From DAOMOP01 sp035444405 (GTDB lineage Bacteria; Pseudomonadota; Gammaproteobacteria; Burkholderiales; Rhodocyclaceae), in contig DAOMOP010000071.1 in the NCBI GenBank assembly GCA_035444405.1, positions 1 through 17,492 on the forward strand: 17,492 nucleotides of DNA, in the 5' to 3' direction. How positions within the stretch are numbered: the first letter of the stretch is position 1; each line of letters starts with the position of its first letter. A model generated the notes under the pieces. The model was not told the DNA's origin. It saw nothing but the letters and a program-made list of their open reading frames with translations, and did not search any database. Shown here one piece after another: positions 1 through 6,472 of the stretch. The translations under genes and the position numbers were made by a program.

Positions 1-45
1 AAGGCGCTGGCCGAGGCTGCCCGCGAAGGCGGCCTCAAGTTCTAA
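1..45 (+). CDS. rplR: 50S ribosomal protein L18, C-terminal end (partial)
   Basis: Only the last 14 codons and the TAA stop are in the window. They read KALAEAAREGGLKF, which fits the usual C-terminus of bacterial L18, the 5S rRNA-binding protein of the large subunit. The assignment also rests on context: rplR normally lies immediately upstream of rpsE in the spc operon, and the rpsE start follows 12 nt later with its ribosome binding site (GAGGAA) in the gap. The start and most of the gene lie before the window. Confidence 0.85.
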   Translation, partial: KALAEAAREGGLKF

Positions 46-57
46 GCGAGGAATTGT

Positions 58-582
58 ATGGCTAAGCAACAAGGCAGACGATCGCCGGCCGCGGAAGAGC
101 GCGAGGACTCCCTGCGCGAGAAGATGGTTTCGATCAACCGGGTGACCAAGGTCGTCAAGGGCGGCCGCATCCTCGGCTTCGCCGCGCTGACGGTGGTCGG
201 CGACGGTGACGGTGCGATCGGCATGGGCAAGGGCAAGTCGCGCGAAGTGCCCGTTGCGGTGCAGAAGGCGATGGATGAGGCGCGGCGCAAGCTGACCAAG
301 GTGGCGCTCAAGAACGGTACGCTGCAGCACACCGTGATCGGCCGTCATGGCGCTTCCGAGGTGCTGATGCAGCCCGCTCCGAGCGGAACCGGCATCATTG
401 CCGGCGGACCGATGCGTGCTGTCTTCGAGGTCATGGGCGTGACCGACGTGATCTGCAAGTGCATCGGTTCGACCAATCCGTACAACGTCGTGCGCGCCAC
501 GATCAACGGCCTGCTGGCGATCAACACGCCGGCCGAGATTGCCGCCAAGCGTGGCAAGACGGTCGAAGAGATTCTGGGGTAA
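58..582 (+). CDS. rpsE: 30S ribosomal protein S5
   Basis: This is small-subunit protein S5, which helps set decoding accuracy and contacts S4 and S8 near the mRNA entry site. The 174-residue product has the double-stranded-RNA-binding-like N-terminal S5 domain (about residues 22-90, with KMVSINRVTKVVKGGR) and the C-terminal S5 domain containing GGPMRAVFEVMGVTDV and NPYNVVRAT. Length is close to the usual 166-175. The ATG at 58 is preceded by GAGGAA at good spacing. It sits between rplR and rpmD (3 nt before the rpmD start), as in the standard spc operon, so it should be co-transcribed with them. Confidence 0.97.
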   Translation: MAKQQGRRSPAAEEREDSLREKMVSINRVTKVVKGGRILGFAALTVVGDGDGAIGMGKGKSREVPVAVQKAMDEARRKLTKVALKNGTLQHTVIGRHGASEVLMQPAPSGTGIIAGGPMRAVFEVMGVTDVICKCIGSTNPYNVVRATINGLLAINTPAEIAAKRGKTVEEILG

Positions 583-585
583 GCA

Positions 586-768
586 ATGTCCGACAAGAAG
601 ATCAAGGTCACGCTGGTCAAGAGCGTGATCGGCACGAAGCAGTCGCATCGGGCCACCGTGCGCGGCCTCGGCCTGCGGCGCCTGAACCATTCGGTCGAGC
701 TGCAGGATACGCCAGAGGTTCGCGGCATGATCAACAAGGTCTCGTACCTGGTGAAAAGTGAGGGTTGA
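586..768 (+). CDS. rpmD: 50S ribosomal protein L30
   Basis: L30 is a small large-subunit protein, here 60 residues, the usual length. Recognisable family features are the opening KIKVTLVKSVIGTKQSHRAT, the GLRRLNHSVELQDTPEVRGM core and the terminal MINKVSYLVK. The ATG lies 3 nt after the rpsE stop and the TGA stop is 1 nt before the rplO start, so translation is probably coupled on both sides. This gene is absent from some bacterial lineages but standard in Proteobacteria. Confidence 0.96.
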   Translation: MSDKKIKVTLVKSVIGTKQSHRATVRGLGLRRLNHSVELQDTPEVRGMINKVSYLVKSEG

Positions 769-769
769 T

Positions 770-1207
770 ATGCGACTCAATTCGCTCAAGCCCGGTGCGG
801 GCTCGAAGAAGATCGCGCGACGCGTCGGCCGCGGCATCGGCAGCGGCCTCGGCAAGACCTGCGGTCGCGGCCACAAGGGGCAGAAGTCCCGCGCCGGCGG
901 ATTCCACAAAGTCGGCTTCGAGGGCGGTCAGATGCCGCTGCAGCGCCGGTTGCCGAAGCGTGGCTTCGTGTCGCTGACGCGTGCGCGCAATGTCGAGGTG
1001 CGGCTGTCCGAAATCGACAAGCTGCCGATCGACGACATCGACCTGCTGGCGCTGATGCAGGCGGGCGTCGTGCCGGCCGATGCGCTCGGCGCCAAGGTGA
1101 TCCTGTCGGGCACGATCGGCCGCAAGGTCACGCTGCGTGGCGTCGGCGCCACGAAGGGCGCCCAAGCTGCGATCGAGGCGGCCGGCGGTTCGGTGGCAAG
1201 CGCGTAA
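770..1207 (+). CDS. rplO: 50S ribosomal protein L15
   Basis: L15 is a late-assembling 23S rRNA-binding protein of the large subunit. The start at 770 gives MRLNSLKPGAGSKK, the canonical N-terminus. An in-frame GTG at 758 would overlap the end of rpmD and is unlikely. The glycine- and arginine-rich N-terminal extension (GRGIGSGLGKTCGRGHKGQ, about residues 19-37), the GFEGGQMPLQRRLPKRGF segment and the C-terminal globular part (ending GAQAAIEAAGGSVASA) are all present. At 145 residues it matches the family. Its ribosome binding site lies inside the end of rpmD. Confidence 0.96.
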   Translation: MRLNSLKPGAGSKKIARRVGRGIGSGLGKTCGRGHKGQKSRAGGFHKVGFEGGQMPLQRRLPKRGFVSLTRARNVEVRLSEIDKLPIDDIDLLALMQAGVVPADALGAKVILSGTIGRKVTLRGVGATKGAQAAIEAAGGSVASA

Positions 1208-1222
1208 GCAAGGGAATCGACT

Positions 1223-2592
1223 GTGGCCAAAACTGCTGCCACGCTGGGAAGCACCGGACGCTTCGGTGACCTGAAACGGCGCATCTTCTTCGTGCTCGGC
1301 GCGCTGATCGTGTGGGTGGTGGTCGACGGCCGCCGGCAGCGGGCCCTGGCGCNNNNNNNNNNATCGGCGCGCACATTCCCGTTCCGGGCATCGATCCGGA
1401 GCGGCTCGCGGAGCTGTTTCAGGCGCAGGCTGGGGGCATCCTCGGCGTATTCAACCTGTTCTCCGGCGGGGCGCTGTCGCGTTTCACCATCTTCGCGCTC
1501 GGGATCATGCCGTACATCTCGGCCTCGATCATCATGCAGCTGATGACGGTGGCGGTGCCGCAGCTCGAACAGCTGAAGAAGGAAGGCGAAGCCGGACGGC
1601 GCAAGATCACGCAGTACACGCGCTACGGTACGCTGGTGCTTGCCTTTGCGCAGGCGCTGGGGATTTCGATCGCGCTCGAGACGCAGGCGGGCTTGGTGCT
1701 CGATCCGGGGCTGACTTTCCGCTTCGTCACCGTCGCGACGCTGGTCACCGGAACGATGTTCCTGATGTGGCTGGGCGAGCAGATCACCGAGCGCGGCATC
1801 GGCAACGGCATTTCGCTGATCATCTTCGCCGGGATCGTGGCCGGCCTGCCGAGCGCGATTGGTGGCCTGTTCGAGCTCGTGCGCACCGGCGCGATGCACC
1901 CATTCACGTCGCTGGTGATCTGCGTGCTGGTCGTACTGGTGACCGCCTTCGTGGTGTTCGTCGAGCGCGGACAGCGCAAGATTCTGGTCAATTACGCCAA
2001 GCGTCAGGTCGGCAACAAGCTCTACGGGGGGCAGAGTTCGCATCTGCCGCTGAAGCTGAACATGGCAGGCGTGATTCCACCGATCTTCGCGTCCAGCATC
2101 ATCCTGTTCCCGGCGACGCTCGGGCAGTGGTTCGGCGCTTCGGAAGGGATGACCTGGCTGCGTGACCTGTCTTCGACGCTCGCGCCTGGACAGCCGATCT
2201 ACGTGATGCTGTATGCGGCGGCAATCGTGTTCTTCTGCTTCTTCTACACGGCGCTGGTGTTCAACGCCCGCGATACGGCCGACAACCTGAAGAAGAGCGG
2301 CGCTTTCGTGCCGGGCATCCGTCCGGGCGACCAGACGGCGCGCTACATCGACAAGATCCTGACGCGGCTGACCCTGGTCGGTGCGGTATACATCACGCTG
2401 GTGTGCCTGCTGCCGGAGTTCCTGATCCTGCAGTGGAACGTGCCGTTCTACTTCGGCGGCACGTCGTTGCTGATCATCGTCGTCGTGACCATGGATTTCA
2501 TGACGCAGGTGCAGTCGCACGTGATGTCTCACCAGTACGAAAGCCTGTTGAAGAAAGCGAACTTCAAGGGCTCCGGGCTTCCGACCAGGTGA
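1223..2592 (+). CDS. secY: Protein translocase subunit SecY, interrupted by an assembly gap
   Basis: SecY is the pore-forming inner-membrane subunit of the SecYEG translocon. Translation starts at GTG 1223 with the typical cytoplasmic N-terminus (TGRFGDLKRRIFFVLGALIV), then loses homology at 1314. It resumes in a different frame after the Ns at 1363 with IGAHIPVPGIDPERL. Family landmarks after the gap include FSGGALSRF, GIMPYISASIIMQL, KKEGEAGRRKITQYTRYGT, LGEQITERGIGNG, the cytosolic loop FVERGQRKILVNYAKRQ, and NLKKSGAFVPGIRPG before the last membrane segments. If 1314-1362 is replaced by the five bases expected from homology (giving GALIV-YR-IGAHIP), the protein is 441 residues, the normal size, with no other defect. 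The gene is therefore probably intact in the organism. Position between rplO and infA is standard. Confidence 0.93.
1314..1362. other. Assembly join: 39 bp of unrelated sequence plus ten Ns
   Basis: Ten Ns occupy 1353-1362. The preceding 39 bases (1314-1352) do not encode SecY, although sequence on both sides is clean SecY separated by only two missing residues (Tyr-Arg by family consensus). The stretch therefore looks like a mis-extended contig end joined to the next contig with an arbitrary gap size. The net frame change (49 positions present where about 5 are expected) fully explains why the two secY halves lie in different frames. Confidence 0.85.
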
Positions 2593-2595
2593 GTT

Positions 2596-2814
2596 ATGGC
2601 TAAGGAAGACGTCATCGAGATGCAGGGCGAGGTGCTCGAGAACCTGCCCAATGCGACGTTCCGTGTGAAGCTCGAGAACGGCCACGTGGTACTCGGCTAC
2701 ATTTCAGGGAAGATGCGCATGCACTACATCCGCATCCTTCCCGGTGACAAGGTCACTGTGCAACTGACGCCCTACGACCTGACCAAGGCCCGGATCGTGT
2801 TCCGGACGAAGTAA
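2596..2814 (+). CDS. infA: Translation initiation factor IF-1
   Basis: IF-1 is a single OB-fold protein that occupies the ribosomal A site during initiation. The 72-residue product (starting MAKEDVIEMQGEVLENLPNA) contains the typical FRVKLENGHVVLGYISGKMR and ILPGDKVTVQLTPYDLTKARI motifs and is exactly family length. The ATG lies 3 nt after the secY stop, with AGGTGAG overlapping the end of secY as ribosome binding site. Placement between secY and rpmJ is usual for betaproteobacteria. Confidence 0.97.
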   Translation: MAKEDVIEMQGEVLENLPNATFRVKLENGHVVLGYISGKMRMHYIRILPGDKVTVQLTPYDLTKARIVFRTK

Positions 2815-2836
2815 TTCAAGAAACAGGAGCAACGAA

Positions 2837-2950
2837 ATGAGAGTTCAGGCTTCGGTGAAGCGGCTGTGCCGCCACTGCAAGATCATTCGCCGCAAGGGCG
2901 TGGTGCGCGTCATCTGTTCCGATCCGCGTCACAAGCAGCGCCAGGGTTGA
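2837..2950 (+). CDS. rpmJ: 50S ribosomal protein L36, zinc-ribbon form
   Basis: This is the smallest large-subunit protein, 37 residues, starting MRVQASVKRLCRHCKI. Cys11, Cys14, Cys27 and His32 form the C-C-C-H zinc site, so this is the zinc-binding (C+) version and not the cysteine-less paralogue that replaces it under zinc limitation in some bacteria. The ATG is preceded by CAGGAGC at good spacing. It closes the spc operon, and 54 nt follow before rpsM. Confidence 0.96.
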   Translation: MRVQASVKRLCRHCKIIRRKGVVRVICSDPRHKQRQG

Positions 2951-2984
2951 TGTCCGACGGCATCCCGCATTAACATTTAATGTT
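2947..2984 (+). promoter_or_regulatory. Candidate alpha-operon promoter and AT-rich dyad before rpsM
   Basis: The rpmJ-rpsM gap is the longest within the ribosomal array and locally AT-rich. TTGATG (2947-2952, overlapping the rpmJ stop) and TAACAT (2971-2976) are 18 bp apart, each matching four of six bases of the sigma-70 consensus. An inverted repeat AACATT-T-AATGTT lies at 2972-2984. It could be an internal promoter for rpsM-rplQ or part of a leader control site. The motif matches are modest, so this is tentative. Confidence 0.3.
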
Positions 2985-3004
2985 TCGCTTTTTGGGGTAA
3001 ACGA

Positions 3005-3370
3005 ATGGCCCGTATTGCAGGGGTAAACATTCCCAATCACAAGCATGCCGAGATTGCGCTCACCGCCATCTATGGGATCGGGCGTCCGCGTGCTCAAAAA
3101 ATCTGTGACGCTGCCGGAATCGCTCGCTCGACGAAGGTCAAGGATCTGACCGAGTCGGACATGGACAGGCTGCGCGAGGAAGTCGGCAGGTTCGTCGTCG
3201 AGGGTGATCTGCGCCGCGAAGTGACGATGAACATCAAGCGTTTGATGGACCTCGGTTGTTATCGCGGTTTTCGCCACCGTCGTGGCCTGCCGCTGCGTGG
3301 TCAGCGCACGCGCACGAATGCGCGTACGCGCAAGGGCCCGCGCAAGGCCATCGCCGGCAAGAAGAAGTAA
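3005..3370 (+). CDS. rpsM: 30S ribosomal protein S13
   Basis: S13 is a small-subunit head protein that contacts the P-site tRNA and bridges to the large subunit. The 121-residue product starts MARIAGVNIPNHKHAEIALT, contains the helix-two-turn-helix region with YGIGRPRAQKICDAAGI, and carries the CYRGFRHRRGLPLRGQRT motif followed by the basic tail NARTRKGPRKAIAGKKK. Length is normal. The start is preceded by a GGGG run with a 7-nt gap, a moderate ribosome binding site. It is the first gene of the alpha operon, followed by rpsK 13 nt downstream. Confidence 0.97.
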   Translation: MARIAGVNIPNHKHAEIALTAIYGIGRPRAQKICDAAGIARSTKVKDLTESDMDRLREEVGRFVVEGDLRREVTMNIKRLMDLGCYRGFRHRRGLPLRGQRTRTNARTRKGPRKAIAGKKK

Positions 3371-3383
3371 GAGGACTGAATAA

Positions 3384-3773
3384 ATGGCTAAGACTGCAGC
3401 GAAGGTTCGCAAAAAGGTCAAGAAGAACGTGGCCGAGGGCATTGCCCACGTGCACGCGAGCTTCAACAACACGATCATCACCATCACCGACCGTCAGGGC
3501 AATGCCCTGTCGTGGGCCACGTCCGGCGGCGCCGGCTTCAAGGGTTCGCGCAAGAGCACGCCGTTCGCGGCCCAGGTGGCGGCCGAGGCGGCCGGCAAGG
3601 CGGCTCAGGAGTGCGGTATCAAGAACCTCGAGGTTCGCATCAAGGGGCCGGGTCCGGGCCGCGAATCCGCGGTGCGCGCGCTCAACGCAATCGGCATCAA
3701 GATTTCGAGCATCACCGACATCACGCCGATTCCGCACAACGGGTGCCGGCCGCCGAAGAAGCGGCGCATCTGA
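3384..3773 (+). CDS. rpsK: 30S ribosomal protein S11
   Basis: S11 lies on the small-subunit platform beside the mRNA exit. The 129-residue product shows the family signature: HVHASFNNTIITITDRQGN, the glycine-rich SGGAGFKGSRKSTPFAAQVA, and IKGPGPGRESAVRALNA, ending with NGCRPPKKRRI. Length matches the E. coli protein. AGAGGA upstream of the ATG is the ribosome binding site. The stop codon sits in an 11-bp imperfect direct repeat, described separately. Confidence 0.97.
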   Translation: MAKTAAKVRKKVKKNVAEGIAHVHASFNNTIITITDRQGNALSWATSGGAGFKGSRKSTPFAAQVAAEAAGKAAQECGIKNLEVRIKGPGPGRESAVRALNAIGIKISSITDITPIPHNGCRPPKKRRI

Positions 3774-3787
3774 CAAGGCGCATTTGA
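3763..3787 (+). repeat. 11-bp imperfect direct repeat at the rpsK 3' end
   Basis: GGCGCATCTGA (3763-3773, including the rpsK stop) is followed 14 bp later by GGCGCATTTGA (3777-3787), matching at 10 of 11 positions. The second copy is non-coding and lies just before the rpsD ribosome binding site. A small tandem duplication of the end of rpsK is the simplest reading. Confidence 0.5.
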
Positions 3788-3800
3788 GAAGGAGTAAAAC

Positions 3801-4430
3801 GTGGCTCGTAATCTGGATCCCAAGTGCCGTCAGTGCCGTCGCGAGGGCGAAAAGCTGTTTTTGAAGGGTGAGAAGTGTTTCACCGACAAGTGCGCGATCG
3901 AGCGGCGCTCGTACGCGCCCGGTCAGCATGGTCAGCGCTCCGGTCAGCGCATGTCCGGCTACGGCGTGCAATTGCGTGAGAAGCAGAAGATCCGCCGCTT
4001 GTACGGCGTGCTGGAAAGCCAGTTCCGCAAGGTGTATGCCGAGGCCGACCGTCGCCGCGGCCAGACCGGCGAGAACCTGCTGCAACTGCTCGAAGGTCGT
4101 CTCGACTCGGTCGTCTATCGCATGGGCTTCGGTGCCTCGCGCGCCGAGTCGCGTCAGCTGGTGCGCCACAACGGCATTCTGGTCAATGGCCGACGGGTGA
4201 ACATCCCGTCCTACGTCGTGCGCCCTGGGGACGTGGTGGAGCTCACCGAGCGGTCGCGCGGGCAGCTGCGCGTCAAGGCCGCCCTCGAGGCCGCTGCCTC
4301 GCGCGGATTCCCGGAGTGGATCGAGGTCGACGTCAAGGCCGGCAAGGGAACTTTCAAGGCCTACCCGCAGCGCACCGAGCTGCCGCCGACGATCAACGAA
4401 AACCTGGTCGTGGAACTCTACTCCCGCTGA
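3801..4430 (+). CDS. rpsD: 30S ribosomal protein S4, zinc-binding form
   Basis: S4 is a primary 16S rRNA binder that starts small-subunit assembly; in E. coli it also represses the alpha operon. The 209-residue protein starts at GTG 3801 behind AAGGAG. Its N-terminal domain has Cys9, Cys12, Cys26 and Cys31 (CRQCR...CFTDKC), the zinc-binding C+ arrangement, followed by RRSYAPGQHGQ. The S4 RNA-binding domain lies at about residues 99-160 with RLDSVVYRMGFGASRAESRQ and VNGRRVNIPSYVVRPGDVV. It ends VVELYSR as expected. It lies between rpsK and rpoA, as in the E. coli alpha operon. Confidence 0.97.
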   Translation: MARNLDPKCRQCRREGEKLFLKGEKCFTDKCAIERRSYAPGQHGQRSGQRMSGYGVQLREKQKIRRLYGVLESQFRKVYAEADRRRGQTGENLLQLLEGRLDSVVYRMGFGASRAESRQLVRHNGILVNGRRVNIPSYVVRPGDVVELTERSRGQLRVKAALEAAASRGFPEWIEVDVKAGKGTFKAYPQRTELPPTINENLVVELYSR

Positions 4431-4469
4431 CCGGCTTTTCTGAAGACCACAAGACCCGAGGAACTGCTG

Positions 4470-5450
4470 ATGCAAAGCAATTCACTGCTGAAGCCCCGCA
4501 TTATCGACGTCCAGAACGTCTCGCCGGTTCAGGCCCGCGTGACGATGGAGCCGTTCGAGCGGGGTTTCGGCCACACCCTGGGGAACGCGCTGCGGCGCAT
4601 TCTCCTGTCTTCGTTGCCGGGTTGTGCACCGACCGAGGTGAGCATCGAAGGGGTGCTCCATGAGTATTCGACGCTCGACGGTGTGCGTGAGGACATCGTC
4701 GATGTGCTGCTGAACCTGAAGGGTGTGGTGCTCAAGCTGCACAACCGCAGCGAAGCGACGTTGCGGCTCGCGAAGAGCGGGGATGGGCTGGTGACCGCCG
4801 GCGACATCGAAATCGGCCACGATGTCGAGATCGTCAATCCCGAGCACGTGATCGCACACCTGGCTCCGGGTGGCAAGATCGACATGGAGATCAAGATTGC
4901 CGAGGGTCGCGGCTACGTGCCTGCGAACGCCCGTCCCGTCAGCGACGAGAGCAAGACCATCGGCCGGATCATGCTCGATGCGTCGTTCAGTCCCGTGCGC
5001 CGTGTCAGCTACATGGTCGAGAGCGCACGGGTCGAGCAGCGCACCGACTTGGACCGACTGGTGATCGACATCGAGACCAACGGCGCGGTCGATCCGGAAG
5101 AGGCGATCCGCTACGCGGCGCGCGTGCTGATGGATCAGCTGTCGGTGTTTGCCGATCTGGAAGGCACGGAGCCGGTCGAGTCCAAGCCGCAGGTCGAGAC
5201 GATCGATCCGGTGCTGCTGCGTCCGGTCGACGATCTCGAGCTGACGGTGCGTTCGGCCAACTGCCTGAAGGCCGAGAACATCTACTACATCGGTGACCTG
5301 ATCCAGCGCACCGAGACGGAGCTGCTGAAGACGCCCAACCTGGGTCGGAAGTCGCTCAACGAGATCAAGGAAGTGTTGGCCACGCGTGGGCTGACGCTCG
5401 GGATGAAACTGGAAAACTGGCCGCCGGCCGGGCTCGAGAAGCTCGGTTGA
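4470..5450 (+). CDS. rpoA: DNA-directed RNA polymerase subunit alpha
   Basis: Alpha dimerises to nucleate RNA polymerase assembly and its C-terminal domain contacts UP elements and activators. The 326-residue protein is normal length. The N-terminal domain (about 1-230) includes PFERGFGHTLGNALRRILLS, PGCAPTEVSIEGVLHEYSTL and the VRRVSYMVESARVEQRTDLD region. After a linker rich in acidic residues and proline, the C-terminal domain (about 250-326) has LELTVRSANCLKAENIYYIG, then NLGRKSLNEIKEVLATRGL. ATG 4470 follows a GAGGAAC ribosome binding site. It is part of the rpsM-rplQ transcript. Confidence 0.98.
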   Translation: MQSNSLLKPRIIDVQNVSPVQARVTMEPFERGFGHTLGNALRRILLSSLPGCAPTEVSIEGVLHEYSTLDGVREDIVDVLLNLKGVVLKLHNRSEATLRLAKSGDGLVTAGDIEIGHDVEIVNPEHVIAHLAPGGKIDMEIKIAEGRGYVPANARPVSDESKTIGRIMLDASFSPVRRVSYMVESARVEQRTDLDRLVIDIETNGAVDPEEAIRYAARVLMDQLSVFADLEGTEPVESKPQVETIDPVLLRPVDDLELTVRSANCLKAENIYYIGDLIQRTETELLKTPNLGRKSLNEIKEVLATRGLTLGMKLENWPPAGLEKLG

Positions 5451-5478
5451 GGTGCGGTCGGTGGAGTGAGGTAAGAAA

Positions 5479-5889
5479 ATGCGTCACCGTCACGGTCTTC
5501 GCAAGCTGAACCGGACCAGCAGTCACCGGCAAGCGATGTTGCGCAACATGGCCAACTCGCTGCTGCGTCACGAGGTCATCAAAACGACTCTGCCGAAGGC
5601 GAAGGAACTGCGCCGTGTGGTCGAGCCGCTGATCACGCTCGGCAAGAAGCCGAGCCTGTCGAACCGTCGTCTCGCCTTCAATCGCACGCGCGATCGCGAG
5701 ATGGTGGTCAAGCTGTTCGATGAGCTGGGGCCGCGCTACGCATCGCGCAACGGCGGCTACCTGCGCATCCTGAAGTTCGGTTTCCGCAATGGCGACAACG
5801 CTCCGATGGCGCTCGTCGAGCTGCTCGACCGTCCGGTCGCCGAAGAGGGCGCCGAGATCGAGGAGGTGCGGGAGAGTGCTGCGGCCTGA
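5479..5889 (+). CDS. rplQ: 50S ribosomal protein L17
   Basis: L17 is a large-subunit protein near the exit of the peptide tunnel. The product is 136 residues, starting MRHRHGLRKLNRTSSHRQAM and containing the conserved NSLLRHEVIKTTLPKAKELR and PRYASRNGGYLRILKFGFRN segments. E. coli L17 is 127 residues; the excess is an acidic and alanine-rich tail (residues about 117-136, with EEGAEIEEVRES). The ribosome binding site GTGAGG precedes ATG 5479. It is the last gene of the alpha operon and is followed within 24 bp by a strong terminator. Confidence 0.97.
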   Translation: MRHRHGLRKLNRTSSHRQAMLRNMANSLLRHEVIKTTLPKAKELRRVVEPLITLGKKPSLSNRRLAFNRTRDREMVVKLFDELGPRYASRNGGYLRILKFGFRNGDNAPMALVELLDRPVAEEGAEIEEVRESAAA

Positions 5890-5912
5890 GTGACGGCGGT
5901 GTCAGTGGAAGC

Positions 5913-5942
5913 AAAAAAGGGCCGACATGTCGGCCCTTTTTT
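5913..5942. terminator. Bidirectional rho-independent terminator
   Basis: A perfect 30-bp palindrome: six As, GGGCCGACA, then TGTCGGCCC and six Ts. The GC-rich stem is flanked by A6 on the left and T6 on the right, so both strands give a stem followed by a U run. It lies 24 bp after the rplQ stop and 33 bp beyond the hslR stop on the opposite strand, so it can end both convergent transcripts. Confidence 0.93.
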
Positions 5943-5975
5943 CTGCGGCAGTGGCAGGCGCGCAGCACGGCGAAC

Positions 5976-6383
5976 TCAGGCGCCGGCGCGCCAGCGGTCG
6001 AGCTGACGACGATCGCGCTTGGTCGGGCGTTCGGTGGCCGCGGTCGCGTTCCGGCCCGCCGCCGCGCGCAGCGCCCGGGCGTGCGCCTTGCGCTCGAGGC
6101 TTTGCGCGGTTTCCTCGTAGAGTTGCTGGGCTTGCGGGGCCGCGCCGCGCACGGCCGACAGCGCGCGGATGACGAGCTCGGTGCGCTCGGCGCCGCGACA
6201 GACCTCGAGAAGTTCGCCGATGCGGGCCTCGCGGGCGGGCTTGCAGCGCTGGCCGGCGACCTTGACGTGACCGGCGTCGATGGCCTGGGCGGCGAGGCTG
6301 CGGGTCTTGTAAAGGCGGGCGGCCCAGAGCCATTTGTCGAGCCGGATGCGCTGGCGGTCGGCAGGAGGGTCGGTGTATGTCAT
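5976..6383 (-). CDS. hslR: Hsp15-like S4-domain RNA-binding protein
   Basis: In E. coli, Hsp15 binds free 50S subunits carrying a stalled nascent chain and helps recycle them. The 135-residue protein opens with a short polar stretch and then an S4 RNA-binding domain (about residues 12-75): IRLDKWLWAARLYKTRSLAA, HVKVAGQRCKPAREARIGE and ERTELVIRAL. The C-terminal half is basic (ERKAHARALRAAAGR, RPTKRDRRQLDRWR), as in the family. ATG at 6383 has no strong ribosome binding site. The gene is convergent with rplQ and divergent from galE. The S4 domain itself is certain; the specific Hsp15 role is inferred from length and domain order. Confidence 0.85.
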   Translation of the reverse strand: MTYTDPPADRQRIRLDKWLWAARLYKTRSLAAQAIDAGHVKVAGQRCKPAREARIGELLEVCRGAERTELVIRALSAVRGAAPQAQQLYEETAQSLERKAHARALRAAAGRNATAATERPTKRDRRQLDRWRAGA

Positions 6384-6421
6384 GATCGGGGCGTCAATGG
6401 TGCGAAGTTACGCGGTTGCCG

Positions 6422-6438
6422 GATCGGACGGACCGATC
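6422..6438. promoter_or_regulatory. Dyad between hslR and galE
   Basis: Inverted repeat GATCGG-ACGGA-CCGATC in the 89-bp divergent intergenic region, 34 bp before the galE start. It may be an operator-like site or chance in GC-rich DNA. No regulator gene is adjacent and I see no clear sigma-70 promoter nearby. Confidence 0.2.
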
Positions 6439-6472
6439 GCAGCGCGTTCAGTTTAGTCGAGGAGCGGTGTCG

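Noticed and set aside
1223..1400. Programmed frameshift or inactivating insertion in secY
   Set aside because: The frame change coincides with Ns and unrelated bases at a contig edge, and the flanking protein sequence needs only two residues to be complete; an assembly artefact explains everything.
928..2685. Long minus-strand open frame across rplO and secY
   Set aside because: Composition is rich in Arg, His and Gln with no family resemblance, it runs through the assembly Ns, and it covers well-supported plus-strand genes.
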